Assembly: GCA_034008185.1 (NCBI GenBank)
Contig: CM067082.1
Span: forward strand, 105,829,311 to 105,893,310
Length of the DNA: 64,000 bases
From: Gorsachius magnificus
Lineage: Eukaryota > Chordata > Aves > Pelecaniformes > Ardeidae
Reading direction: 5' to 3'
Part shown: in pieces, positions 26,751 through 39,876 of the stretch
Position numbering within the stretch: position 1 is the stretch's first letter
Layout of the letters: each line of letters opens with the position of its first letter
Translations under genes and position numbers: made by a program
Notes under the pieces: generated by a model
What the model saw: the letters and a program-made list of their open reading frames with translations, nothing else
Database searches by the model: none
What the model was told of the DNA's origin: nothing

Positions 26751-26940
26751 TAGAATCATTTAGGTTGGAAAAGACCTCCTCTGCCCGTCTTTTAAATACC
26801 TCCATGGATGGGGACTCGACCACTTCCCTGGGCAGCCTATTCCAGTGCTTGACAACCCTTTTGCTGAAGAAATTTTTCCTAATGTCAAATCTAAACCTCC
26901 CCTGGTGCAACTTGAGGCCATTTCCTCTTAAAAGGTTTAT
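26751..26940 (-). mobile_element. CR1 LINE 3' fragment, antisense to NPSR1
   Basis: The minus strand encodes the end of CR1 ORF2 ([20 protein letters not shown], then [19 protein letters not shown]). The reverse complement of its 3' tail begins at about 26751 with AGAATCATTTAGGTTGGAAAAGACC. It is 5'-truncated at about 26940 and more diverged than the other copies, suggesting an older subfamily. It sits directly beside the LTR fragment. Confidence 0.92.
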
Positions 26941-27687
26941 TAAATTATTAAACAGTTCTTCCTTCCTTCACCACTCAGGTACCAGACTGGGAACCACGCA
27001 GCAGTCGTAAGGAAGGAGCTATCGCAGACTCAGGTAGCAGAACCCTTGGGGCAGGAACGCTGGGCAACTGAGTCACCTATGAATGTTTCTTACCTGTGGC
27101 TACTTTTGTTCTTATGCCTTTCTATACGTTAAAAAACCAGGCACCCACCCCTTCTTTTGTCAGCCATATTCCCCTTCCTCCAAGATCTCACTGCCCAGGT
27201 TCTTCCTCTACCCAGCTGATCAAGTCTTTTTGGTATCTCTAAGGATGGAAAGCTCCACCTAAACCTTATTTTCCATTTTTAACAGCAAGTTCAATAGGGT
27301 TCCTCTGATGGCACATGAGTCATTTGGAAACATGAACTTCACTCAAAATCTGCTTCTAGCCAGCGCCCTGATGTTATAACCCTTGTCCTTCATCGGGACT
27401 CCCTTCTAATTAACTACGGCCACAGCCATTTGCTTTTGGAAGCCCAAACACGTACAAAGCCCAAACATGACCAAAATTCTGCAGCTTCTAATGGCAACAA
27501 GTTTATCTCTAATAGAATCAAAACCATGTGGTGCTTGAACTCATGTAGCTGACTTTTTGATATGGATTCAACATTGACCAATATTGCTCCCTAGAGAGAA
27601 GGGACAATTTTTGTACTTTGCTCATAACACATCAGTTTGCTAAACTTTCCATTTTTGTGCCCAGATATAACAAACAAAATCATGAAA

Positions 27688-27873
27688 AGTTCTGGAACGG
27701 GTTGCCCAGGGAGGTAGTAGAGGCCCCATCCCTGGAAACATTCAAGACCAGGTTGGATGGGGCTCTGAGCAACCTGATCCAGTTAGCGGTGTCCCTGCTC
27801 ACTGCAGGGGGGTTGGACTAGAGAGCTCTAGGGGTCCCTTCCAACCCAAAACATTCTATGATTCTATGATTCT
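27688..27873 (+). mobile_element. CR1 LINE 3' fragment (~185 bp)
   Basis: Encodes [20 protein letters not shown] then [20 protein letters not shown], and ends in the tandem ATTCTATGATTCTATGATTCT terminus. It is very similar to the 3' end of the 10391-11137 copy, with small differences including a short deletion near 27822, so both probably belong to one subfamily. It is severely 5'-truncated and lies in the 10-kb NPSR1 intron. Confidence 0.95.
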
Positions 27874-30800
27874 CCTTAAAAAAAGGACATGATAGTGATC
27901 GAGAAAAACAACTCTGAGATTGCCCAATTGCTCTTCCTTCCTAGACAGGGTCATTTCTCTTTGTATGTTTTCCTGTACCTTAAAACCAGCCTAGTTTTAA
28001 ATAAACCAAAAAAAATATTCTTGGGAATATGTAAAAAAGAAATAAATGTGGGTGGATCTGCAGCCCAGCACCAGCAGCAAAAAGAATAAGCATGCACAGA
28101 AGAGACAAAAAGTAATTTAACTGTGCAAAAGAAATGGCACTAGAAAACTTTGATGTTGGCTGTTACTATGAGAGGAGTTTTGTCAGGAATTTTCTCCACT
28201 AGCTAGCAATCAGGAAATTCTAGCCAGCATCTGAAGTGTTTTAGGAAAAGGGCCCATAGCCTGTCCCGTTACGAGTCATTCCACAGGTGTGTGAAACATC
28301 TCTTTCACATTCAAACTTACAGATTCATACACTTGCTGTTACAGATGAGCCACTCCTTTTTTAAATGGCATATATACTCATTTGGCGAGAAAAGGCAAGC
28401 TACATAGCAACGTGTTTTTCAGAGCCGCTGACATGATGCTCCCCTCCACCCTGCCAGAGGAAGATATTCATTCCAGATCAGCTCTACAGTAAATCCCCAT
28501 AAGCAAGGAGGCGATGAAGACATGAGGGGAAGGGGAAGTCACTGCAACTGGCATTTCACGAGATGGCCCTGACAGCTGAGACACGAATAAAGCATCCTAA
28601 AATTTTTGCAGCTTTAACCTTAAGCAACTTTCACATGAGAAATTTATGGCAGGACAGAAACTTAAAACACAGGCCGTGGGGCAGAGCGGTGCCCGTTGCC
28701 TGCCCAAACACGTTGCTGGTTTTGGTGCACACTAACACAAATGCTCTCACATCCTTGCCAGCAGAAGTCAAATTCTTGACAGACCCTAAGTGGTACTGGG
28801 CACCGGGAGAAGGGAAGGAGGGTGAGGCAAGGAAGGGTTTTTTTTGTGCCCATTTATTTCTAGTTGTCAGTAACACTATTTTCTTCAGAATAGAGAGGAT
28901 TTTCTAAAACCATATCAAAAGAGGATTACCATCAGGGCAAGGTCAGCAGAGACATTATGAACAAATGCCATGCAGTTTGGAAAGAACTGGCTATTTCTTT
29001 AGAACATTTTTTTCAAGTCTCAAGCATAAGACTGAGGGTTGCAACTTCCCAGCTGATGCATCTGTAAAACATGTGTCAACATAGCCTCAAGGCGTGACAT
29101 CTATTTCTTTAAGATTTCTTGGCAGTCCAGGAGTTTAAAGCTAATCCACCTAATGTGGCTGCAGCATATAAATACTCTGCTAAGCAGTTTGCAGCTGAAG
29201 AATGGCAGGAATGGTGTTTAACATCTTTGGGGACTCATTTTCCCTGCAGAAATTTTGTTCCACTAAATCCTTTCAGATGCACTGTAGGTTTGATGACAAA
29301 TGAGATGCTGTTTCATAAGGGTGAGTGAGAGAGATCGTGTAGTTGTGTGTTACTCTGCCAAAAGATTAATTATAAAAACAAAAGGTGTTATTCAGTAAAT
29401 GGAGGAAGACATTTTGCGATTGTTTAAATTTAATGGCCTTTAGCTGAAGACGTTATTAAAAAAGGCCACAACATAATGATGGAGAGACAAACCACAAATG
29501 TGCGACTGAAAAGTCAAGGATCAGTTTCTAAGAAGTTGGGAATATATATAAAAACCAGCAGCCAAGGCACATGCCACACGTACGGAGGAAGCAAGGCAGG
29601 ATGCGCGCAGGGAAAGAATACGTCCTTTTCTGCAATAATTCATTTTGTTTGCACAGTGCCTCTATTTTCTCTGCCGAAGCACGCTGACTTAGCTGCACGG
29701 CAGGTGCCTGACGCAATATGGGACACTGGCTGGCGGAGTTAATTCTTAATTAGTTCTGCTGGCTGAATCTGCTGAGAACCTAACCTCTAGAGCAAAGCAG
29801 TTCACTGATGACAGCACTTTTTCTGGCGCAGTTCATCCAAAGTGCATACAAAGGATAAAATTTTACTTTTCAGGTGCAGGACTTAATTCCACACTAGATA
29901 CGCCGCTTTGCTGAGCGGTTTTCACTTGCTACAGTCCAGGTACTCTCATCTTTTAAGCTTCTCTCATCCATTCCTCATCTCTCTCGGCAGAGCTGATTTC
30001 ACATGTTCCTGACGCAGCCTTCAACTAACTCACAGGAGTTGTGTTATTCATAACACCACAGCCCGTGGAATGAATTATTTAGCTGATAACCTTACGTTCA
30101 GTCTGGAAAACCCTTCCACCAATGAGCTAATCCCCCAGATGCGGTGTGAGCAAACCCTATAGATTCCAACCCAAAATACGAACCAGGAGAAAACAGCAGT
30201 CTGTCCCTTCTTTTTTTTTAACATGTATATAAAAAAGGCAATCTATGAACAAAACTGCAACAGCCCCGAAAGATTTAAATATTCAGGAGGGCTGGTCCCA
30301 CTTCTTCTTCATGACTGGAGAATCAGCAATCAGTTATCAAACAGCTTATGGTTTTGTGGTGATTTTTTTATCTAATACAAATGAACAAGACCTGAATAAT
30401 GAAAAGAGAATGAAAAGCTGTGATTAGATTTTTAACCCAAGTGGGTGGTTATCTTCGAGAGCTGAGAAAAGGGGAGAATATTTGTTCTTTTCGTGTACAA
30501 GCTCTCCTCCTCCCCGCTATCTTGGTGTCAGTCAGGGAGAGCCAGAGATCCTGCGTCAGGTTCTTCTTTACAGTGCTTAAAAAATTGGCCAGTTCTTCCC
30601 TTTTATTTTGACTAATCTACCACTTTTTCTGCAGCTGATATTGTCAACCTACCAAAACCCAGAAAATTCAGAAAAAAAGTTAGTTAGGCAACATGCAGTA
30701 ATTAGTTCTCTCCTATTCTGGGACAAGTGTCATCAGCTATAACCAAAGCTGTGTCCTCTATGCCAAGATATGCCAAGCAAAGCTCAAATAGTATCTGTGA

Positions 30801-33800
30801 TAGTTGAATACCTCTGGGGCATTGCTGAACAGAGGTTAAATATGGGTCAAATCAGCATTACAGGCTTCACTCCTGCAAATATTTGCACCCGGGCCCCTCA
30901 GGTCCTGTGATGGGGAGACAGGAGAGCTACTGGGTTTCTAGTCTATATCGCTACTCTGTGCCAAACCATAATTATGTTCTGGCACTTGAGTATCCAAAAA
31001 TTCAGAGTATTTTTAGCTGTTATTCATGGTTGCCAAATATATTTCTTATATTTTAACCTGATAAATGTAATACATAAGCATTTATCTAATATAATTCCAA
31101 ATTCAGATTAAAAAAAAATTGCAAAAGTTCCTCTTGAAGCACAGAGAAAAAAATATCCATCTGCTGTTTAAAATCAAAACCCCAAAGAGAACATTTGCTT
31201 TGGAGCAGCAGAAAAATAATTAGAGAGAAAAAAAACAGAATCAGCTAAAAGGAAAAATCTAGCACTAAACCCAAGGCATTGCAATGAAATAAAAAATAGA
31301 TTAAATAAAAGGTATTTGTCTGAATTAAATCAAAAAAAAAAAAACCAAATAAAAATACCAAAGTTCATTTTTCAAGTACAATCATTTTTGCCTGTGATTT
31401 CCATTTCTAAATAAAAAAGCCTAGACTAGACCTTGCACATACGTTCTAATAGCTGCCCGTCTATTAACTTACCCATTACACATGCCTATAATGGCTTGTT
31501 CAGATGAATTTACATATGCCTTTTGTCTTTGGATAAATAGTGCTGTAAATTAGCTACCATAAAACATAATGCAGCTGCATCACTTTGCACAAATAAAGTA
31601 TGAGGAACAATAGGCAATGCTGGATGATAAATACAAGCAATTAGCAGGGAGCTTAAGTGTACTTTTTGCCATGGTAAAAGCTTATTTTACTAGCAAATAC
31701 TGAGGCTAGGTGGGACGCTATCATAATTCAATCATTTGTTTAAAAAAAAAATCTGTGTTTAAAGAGTGGGCAGATCAATAACTCTTATGGTTGTTAATAT
31801 TGACACATAGCTTTACCAGAGACATTTTATTTTCCAAAATAAAAGTGATCTATGAATTAAAAATAAAGATGGAGTGGGACTATTCATGGTAGCATTTGTA
31901 TGACTAACCATAAGTTAGTTATTTACATGGACAAAGAATGCTATAATTACCAACAGGGCCATATTAAACAACACCATTAACTAATAACACACTACAATGA
32001 ACATGCACCTTAGTCCTTCAGAATTTGGATCAAGCTAAATTGTTTTTGGAGACGCAATGAATTTAATTTGCTGAGATACATTCGTAGTCTGAACCAGATT
32101 CTTGTATTTTCCTGCCACCTCTCCAGACATGCATCTTATCAGGGCTAGAAAAATCACTGCTTTTTCAGATCAACAGCATGTCCTTTCTATCCTGTGGTCC
32201 TCAAAGCTTGAGCAGCTCCTTCTCAAAAAGGCTTGGATTATCTTTCCATCCAGGTTTGACTACTCCACCTGAGCACTTTCTTCCATTTCTTTAGTCTCTC
32301 ACCTACAAATAATGGGCCACAACAACTCAGATATTATTTTAATATCATAGTGTGCATTAAAATGACTACTGCACATGTTTATATAGCCCCCAAGAATTCC
32401 CAGTGAGGGCTGGAAGACCGGCGCACTACGCACTTATAGACACAAAGAAACCTGACAACACCTGGACCTGACGAACTATACATCACGTCTCCCGATGCTT
32501 TCAGTGGAGACAAGACTAAGCAGGCGTGTTACATGTGCTGGAAAATGAGGCTTGTGGCAATGTGTACGGCGTGCTTTTGCATCACGGCAGGGAAGGCTGA
32601 GCAGCTTGATTCCGAGAGGAAGGAAACAGAGATTACGATACGGTCAGAATGGTGCCGGCCGCTGCCGAACACCCTCCTGTCCATCTGAATGTCAGTTGTC
32701 ATTTGTCCCCTGCTACTCTTTGCTCATCTGCCACATCATTTTCCATCAAGTGGGAATTTCTTCCCACCCTTTGAGATGTCACCAACCTCCACATCCTCCT
32801 CCAACCACCTTTTACAGAAAGAAAGAAGTGACAAATGCATTCTGGAAAAAAACTGCTTTTCTCTTGTAAAAACAATACAATTTTGTTCAATAAGTGCTCT
32901 TTTTATTGTTGTGGCTTTGAAACACACACGCAGATGCCTTTTATGATCTTAAGCTTTGGGTGACACATTTCTGCAAACTCCAGTTTCTTAGCCCCATGCC
33001 AACATAGCTGGGGGAAAAAAAAAATAAAAATGATTAGGCACTAATAAGATCTGGAGTCCCAGAGAGATCAAAGCACGAAGACATAATTGTGGCTGGCAAA
33101 ACAGTTGCTGGGAAGCGTACCTGGGATGACAAGTGACTCTTCTTTCCTGACACCCACCCTGAGCAGCTTTACACCACCTCTGGTCCCCTCCCGATAAAGA
33201 AGGCTCCAGTGGATCCAGCTACAGAGACAAGAAAGATGAAAAGAGGAAAAACCACCAGCACAAATCCACTATGTTGGCATCACTTTAGAAGCCACTGGAT
33301 TAAACCAGGAATTAAACTTTCCCCTGGACTTCTAAAAATGAAGGATTCGAATGAAACAGCATGTAATCTCATACGTGAAATGCCAAGTGAAGAAGACAGC
33401 TGCTGTAACTGCATCTGGTGAAAGGGATGCTCCTACCAGGCTCTGCAGCCAAGAGGGCAGGATTTCTAGGATCGGAGGGAAAATGAGTGAGGAGCCTGGC
33501 TTCACAATTCAATCCTTGTGGCACTTAACTGGAAGCAGGGAGTCTGACTCTTCTGACTAGGGAGTTAGGCTCCTTCATCCTGATGCTTAGGCATGGACAC
33601 ATGCAGGTCTGTATCAGAGGGGATATGGTTTCAACTGCAAATAAAAAGGTCAGGCTAGAGATAGCAGGCTAGGGAGAAAATAGAAGCAGGACTTTTAGGA
33701 GCTGGCTGGAAATTTTCTTGAGATGACAACAGTTATCGTTGTCGTACATTCTTATTCGTTGGAACAATCAAAGGAGAAATGATACATGAATTTTCCACTA

Positions 33801-35360
33801 TTGTCAGTACAAAGTACAAAGGAACTCTCAAGCGTACCAGCTGACAAATAAATGGGCTCTTGAAAAGCCAGGAGATAAAAGGAAAATGTTCAAGTCAGCT
33901 GGGAGCCATGCCGCACCTTTGAAGGGATTAAGGAGGGCAAGCTGGAGTCCGTGGCAGATGCATGCAAAACCCTCACTGGGCAAGTACGCGACTGCTCTGC
34001 TGCGCAGCCCGGACTTGAACATTGAATTTCCAGCTCTAACCTATTGAGGCTGGAAAGAAGATGGCTCAAACTTCCACAGAAAGGAAACCTCCAAGGCACA
34101 CAAACGCTACCTTTGCAAGCGTGTCTAGGAATTGAGGGTGCTGTAGGAAATCTCTAATAATCATAATAATGTCTCTTCTGATAATAAAAACAAACCCACG
34201 TGATTTTAGACCAAAAAACCACATTTTTGTCTCTATAAAACACCCTGGAATAATCTCCCTAGTTGCACCTTTTTCACAGAGTCACCACTGAGGTTTATGG
34301 CAATTAATGATCAGGCTGCCTCAGGCCCCCCAAAACACCGCGATGTATTGCAAACAGCACACGACGACTTCTGTTATGATGCTTGGGTTTTACATCAGGA
34401 AAACATGGCAAACTGAGGGCATTAGCTGAAATATTTTTAAATTATTTTTGCCTTCTTTAGCAGACTAAAATGGAAAACACCAGTCAAAAGTGTGCTGTTG
34501 CTTAGTGATTTTAGCTGGACGTTATGCACGCTTGCAGGAGAAAAGGCAGACAGAGCAAGGCCTCAGATTTTTTTTGTGTAAACTGCTGAAAAGGTAACAT
34601 CCTCATCCAGGATGTGGGTTCAAACAGCTCTTCAGCTTTAAGGAGTTATTTTTACCTATTTTATATTAAATTAAATAGAATTCCAGGGTTGTTATCACCT
34701 AGGGAAAGGTCATAAGTGTCTGAGGTCATTGTGGACTAGGGCACTTTTCATCTTTCCCATTGAAAGTATATGTATAGTCCCATCTAAATATACAAATTAT
34801 GGTGGATCTAGTTTTGAATCATCTAACTCTTCCCATCTACCTGATCATTCTGTCTTCCTCAATTTCCATCCCAGGACCTTGAGACCTGAAAGCGAGCACT
34901 GCCATATTTAACAGCATTTCCCCAGGTTACCATTTTATTTGTCAGCTTCATACTTGCAAAGTAACACCGAAAGAGAAGTGTACATGCAGGAAAACCAGGT
35001 CCCTCCCCTCGCTTCCCCCATTTCAGGGCAGATTTGGCCTCAGCTAACTCAACATCCCCACTGAGGTCTTGCCTATAAGATCCTGGCCAAAGCATTGCAT
35101 TCCTCTGAGCCTCAGATTTGACATCAGCAAAGCCAGGACAACAGCAACGACTTCCATGATGAAAACTCTTCAGATCTGCTTCTGAAAATTACTATGGAGG
35201 GTCATATTTTATTTATTATTGCTATTGTCATTACTATTACTACTCCTATGCAGTCCCGTCATCTCTATGAGCTCCTTACATATCCACAGAGTACGAATGA
35301 CTTGGATGTCAGTTAAATTTACTGTGCCTCATAATACTAATGACTCTTTTCCTTCTGCAG

Positions 35361-35437
35361 CATCATATACTTAATTGTGATTCGAACTATCTGGATGAAG
35401 AGCAAAGCTCAGGCTGTCATCATATCCAGTTGCCCTG
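35361..35437 (+). CDS. NPSR1: NPSR1 exon 6: end of TM5 and first half of ICL3
   Basis: A 77-base exon between the acceptor TTCTGCAG (ending 35360) and the donor GTGAGT at 35438. One base completes the Ser codon begun in the previous exon, 25 codons follow, and one base starts a Gly codon. It encodes IIYLIVIRTIWMKSKAQAV and the cysteine-containing start of the third intracellular loop (IISSCP). The IVIRTIW core matches the family closely, while the loop has diverged from my memory of the mammalian receptor, as is usual for ICL3. The exon lies about 10 kb downstream of the previous one, across the largest intron in the window. Confidence 0.94.
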
Positions 35438-37410
35438 GTGAGTCTCAGCACACATGTCTCTCCACCTTCATAAACCTAATCCAGCTGGTCCCCCCAAATC
35501 TGGGAATCCCTGAACATGCGGTGTTGCGCTGGACCCCCATCAATGCGGTGGGAATGGGGTTTCTGTAACTGCTCATTCATAACTCTTTTCTACATTATTT
35601 ACCTTCTTTCCTTTGATACTAAATCCCCTTTAGAGAAATGACAGAAAATATCTGAGAGAAAAGAATTAAAAAGTAAAAAAATCCTTATTTTAGAATTTAG
35701 AATCCCTATCCCTAGAACTTTGCCCATTTCCCGAATCATTTTTTTCTAGCGTATACTTAGATAACGCTTTTGCTATGTTTTCACATGCCCTTGCGAGTCT
35801 GGATTTTGGTCAAGCTCAGAAATTCCTGGCTACGGAAAGCCATAAAATGAGCTGAGCTTTCCACCCTAGACCATAAATATTTTTGGACTGTTCTGAGCTA
35901 TTTTGGCAAAAAGCACACATCATTTCAAGATCCTCACTTGTCAGCTGCCTTTCCTATTAGCATGAAGAAAAGTATGTTAATTTACGCTAATGTATTTTAC
36001 AATACAACTATACAAGCACACAACCAGTTAGTGCAGCCAAGTGGTGAGTGGAAACATCAAACCACGGGGACAGAGTTGCTGGTGCTTGCCTGAAGCAGGA
36101 CCGTGGATCATGTCTGGTACAGGAGGCAGTGTCCTAATGTGATGTTGCACATATTCAGATATCCTTATGTCATAACCTGACATCTGTCAACTATAATCTA
36201 AGATTTATCCCTTCTTTGAAAAGCTTGAGCAGGACCAATTTCTAATCATCCTGCCTTCATGACACAATCAGTATTAACCAGTCTTGAAAAAAAAAAAAAA
36301 AAAAGTCATTCTCCTCATCCAGAAGGTATATTCTGCTCTATAAGTCACCAAGTAATTTCCAGTAATATTACATATGGACTAATTTCAAACTTCTACATAG
36401 GATGTTTCACTGATAACAAGCCCTACATTAATTTTATTTATATTTTTTCTTTACAAATTACATGGCCTTGATATGCTGTTTTTATAAGAGGTTCAAGACG
36501 TTGTATACACAGAGTTATTTCCAATTACAGTAATCAAAATTCCAGTCCTAAGTTTGGACTACAAGAGTTTAAGGATGTTTTGATAAAAAATGACCTTCTT
36601 GTGTATTCACTATGGTGAACGTAATTATTCTGACCCAGCAACACGAACAGCAAATTGACATTAATAATGAAATCAGGCATATTATTGCAATCATGCTGGT
36701 ACTGTTATTCAAATACGGAACTTGATTCTCAGGGACATTAGTGGGACTTCAGAGGAAATGAGATCAACCAGCCTTGGTGTGAGACTGAATAGAATTTGCT
36801 TCTCAATTCAAGCCACACTTCATTTCTACAAAGCTAGTCTAACAGCATTTCATATTTCATTACCGAGTCAACATGGAGAGCAAAATGCATGACTGATTAT
36901 CCAAAGCATCAAAAAGAGTAAGAGGTTAAGGGAACAGAGTATGTAGCTTATAAAATCCTTCTGACTGAAACGTGGTTAAAAGTGAACAGGTAGTCTGTTT
37001 TGCCAGGTTGTTTCTTCTCTTTCCTTAATTGTTCCTTTCAGAAAATGTCCTATAACACGACTCTGGTTGTGTCTTTGGAGCTGTAGTAGCACATGGTTTT
37101 TATTAGACTGAAACAGCTGGGCACATAGGCAGTGGTGACCCTGACTGAGTGTCGAGGATCAGGAATACCCAGCTGGCACTTCTTCAGGAAGATTTCTTCT
37201 GCATACATTTCCCCTTTAGATTTTGGGTGGCTCAGGTTTTGAGTGTCCGATGAGCAGGTCTGCAAGCCTCTGAATTTCAGGAAGTACTGAGCCCCTGCCT
37301 GACCGCAGGGAAGGATGGGCTACGCATGGCTGCCCTGCCTGCGGAGGTCTGCGCTGGCACATCCACGCAGCAGCCCTACCCCTTTACTTGCTGAACTGTT
37401 CTTTCCCCAG
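35438..37410 (+). other. NPSR1 intron between exons 6 and 7 (2.0 kb)
   Basis: Bounded by GTGAGT and CCCCAG. Contains an A18 run and otherwise nothing I recognise. Confidence 0.9.
36287..36304. repeat. Poly(A) run, 18 bases
   Basis: Uninterrupted A18 in the NPSR1 intron between exons 6 and 7. No retrotransposed sequence was recognised upstream. Confidence 0.9.
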
Positions 37411-37500
37411 GTGGCAAAACCTCTGCTGGCTACACCAGTCGTGGGTTCATATCCAGGGCGAAAGTGAAAGCGATCAAGTACAGCATCGTAATTATCCTTG
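37411..37500 (+). CDS. NPSR1: NPSR1 exon 7: second half of ICL3 and start of TM6
   Basis: A 90-base exon between the acceptor CTTTCCCCAG (ending 37410) and the donor GTAAGT at 37501. Two bases complete a Gly codon, 29 codons follow, and one base starts an Ala codon. It encodes GKTSAGYTSRGFISRAKVKA and then IKYSIVIIL, the entry to TM6. The basic ISRAKVKAIKYS stretch is the G-protein-facing base of TM6. Compared from memory with the human protein, the loop appears one residue longer in this bird, which accounts for one of the two extra residues in the deduced C-terminal 280. Confidence 0.94.
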
Positions 37501-39591
37501 GTAAGTGAAAAGCTGTACAAGCTAGGGAGGATGCCGACGCTGGGAAGCTGGCCTTCCTCACCTCCCTCCATCATCAGCAGATAAAGCGCAGTAGATGGCT
37601 CAGAGAGGGAGCTTTACTTAGACCCCTTGACCTGTCCTTCCCCTCTCCTCTGGCTGATAAGCTCCTATTTCAGGCATGAGCCTCAAATGAAATTGCACAC
37701 ACAGCCCCTCAATGTGCATAAAGAAAGTAAAGGAGGGACGTTGCCTAAAAGGAACAAAGGAAGGGGTCATTTCCTTCCCATGCAGGCTGCCAAAAGACTT
37801 GGCAACCACGTTGACTTTTAGGCTTAGAGACTGCGTGTGGCATGGTAGGTGCTGGGGCAGCGGAAGGGAGCGGCAGGAGAGGGGAGGGATGCAGAGCACT
37901 TGAATTTGGTGTCAGAAGTGTGTTACCTGCCGAGGTGGGAAGAACGAGCTCTCCTTTCCCGACCGGGCAGCAGATGACTCAGTGCAGGTGTCTTCCGTCT
38001 CCCAGGGAGATGACATTATTCTGATGGAATTAGAAGGCTGACATTCTAGCTCGATAAATAAAGGCAGCGTCACACAGGGCTTGTGATTAGCTGCCAGAGA
38101 CAGGCAGGAAGGCGACCAAAGCTATTTACTCCCAAGGGCTGACAGCCATCCCCTAACACAGAAAAAGGGATCGCTGCTCTTTCCAATGCTACACAAAATT
38201 CAGATTGGATGATGTTGTGATAATAGGTACTGCTGAGGTGCTTAGCTCCCTGTTTAGCGGTTAGTGTCTGCAGATATGAGAGGGGCCGGTGTGATTCATG
38301 CTTTTCACAAGCCCAAGAACAGCTTCTCTGTGTCTGAACTTTTCTGCATGGCAATCGGAGAAAGCTTTTGTCAGAAACAACCGCTATCGCACCACCATCA
38401 GATGTCAAGAGCTCACCTGGATGCTCAGTATTTCAAAGGGCCTTGATAATATGAGGCACCCGGCATCTCTTGACGTGCAGATTATGGCACCTAACACTCA
38501 CAGATTTCTTTGAAGCCACTTAAAGTTCTGTACAGTCAGTGCTATGATCTATACGCTGACAACGCATGTTGTTATTTTGCTGGTATCTGTGCATAGACAC
38601 TGCTGGTTTGGCTACTCTAGAAAATAGGAGGGGAGTTTACCTCTTGCTTGCACATTCAGTGAGTGTTTGGCTAACTGAGAAATACTGATTACTGCAACAA
38701 GAAAGCAAGCATGGGGTCACTCTGCTGTCTCATTTGGGTCAGGGGGAGATCATGTGTCTGCGCAGATACGTGCATACTGGCAGCTCAGGTACCTATGGCT
38801 TAGTTGAGTGAACTGCCTGTCCCAGTGTTTCTATGTAAATCTCTAATCAAAAGCCTTTGTGAAAGGAGATGACAGGAATTTGTGATGGAAAGATTCATTC
38901 CCTGTGTCTGCAAATAAAGGTAAACCTATGGCCTTTTATTTCTGCCACGTCTGAACAAAAGCAGGGGCCATGAACAGTGCAGTCCTCTCTTCCTCTTCCC
39001 CAAATTCATCTCTCAAATTGCAGTGTAGCAATTAGAGAGTCTTCCTACACGCTCCATATACACAGCACCTCCAACCAGCATGCCAGACAACACGCTGGTC
39101 TGCCATGATGTGGTGTGAAAGGGGGTCGATCCTTGCTCCTGGGTGTCAATGAGCCCTTTTTTAATAGGTGGCTGTGACAGGCAGCACTGTCATGGAACGG
39201 CATGTTGGTGCGGTGTACATTTAGATTGGCTGCTCACTCAGGGGACCATTAAAAGAGCACTTCACTATAACTTACGATGCTTTAACTGGCTACCTATTTA
39301 CCCTTTATGTGTTGTGTAGTGTTCAAAAGTGTCTCGATATGTCTAGAGGGAGCACTCTAAACACTTAGAGAAGAACACATAATATATTTTATGGGCATTA
39401 AAATAAAAATAAAGACAAATAAAAGCACAATCTAGTAACTATTCTCTTAAATAAGACCCTGAATAAGGAGATTTTTTTTTTTCCTGTGAACAAATATTTA
39501 TATGTTATGGCAGTCTATGCATGTGTGATTACCTCCCTAAATAGCCAGCCTATCTGATGTCAAGGTCTTCCTCTCTCTGTCTTTCTTCCAG
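37501..39591 (+). other. NPSR1 intron between exons 7 and 8 (2.1 kb)
   Basis: Bounded by GTAAGT and TTCCAG. No repeats or secondary features were recognised. Confidence 0.9.
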
Positions 39592-39772
39592 CGTTTGTTC
39601 TCTGTTGGAGCCCTTACTTTCTTTTTGATATCCTGGACAACTTCAACATACTCCCTGAGACCAAAGAGCGCTTCTACGCATCCGTGATCATTCAGAATCT
39701 GCCAGCCCTGAACAGTGCCATCAATCCCCTCATCTACTGCCTCTTCAGCAACCGCCTCTGCCCCCCTTTCAA
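39592..39772 (+). CDS. NPSR1: NPSR1 exon 8: TM6, ECL3, TM7 and start of helix 8
   Basis: A 181-base exon: acceptor TTCTTCCAG (ending 39591), donor GTATTG at 39773. Two bases complete an Ala codon, 59 codons follow, and two bases (AA) start a Lys codon finished by the next exon. It encodes AFVLCWSPYFLFDILDNFN (TM6 with CWxP), ECL3 (ILPETKERFYA), TM7 (SVIIQNLPALNSAINPLIYC) with the NPxxY-type NPLIY, and the membrane-proximal tail LFSNRLCPPF. I chose the donor at 39773 because it preserves phase and keeps the tail length close to the mammalian protein. Without splicing, the frame continues to a TAA at 39840-39842. Confidence 0.95.
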
Positions 39773-39876
39773 GTATTGCTCCTTTCTGTCACTCTGGCTA
39801 CCCCCCCCAAGGAAGGAGGGAACACATAATCACAGTCCCTAAACTGACTACTTGCTTTCACCTGGTTTAATTAAAG

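Larger units (their letters stand above)
25344..35360 (+). other. NPSR1 intron between exons 5 and 6 (10.0 kb)
   Basis: Bounded by GTAAGC and TTCTGCAG. The LTR fragment and two CR1 fragments cluster in 26517-27873. The part at 31000-32100 is AT-rich, free of recognisable repeats and full of homeodomain-type TAAT cores, a possible conserved non-coding segment (inference only). Confidence 0.9.
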
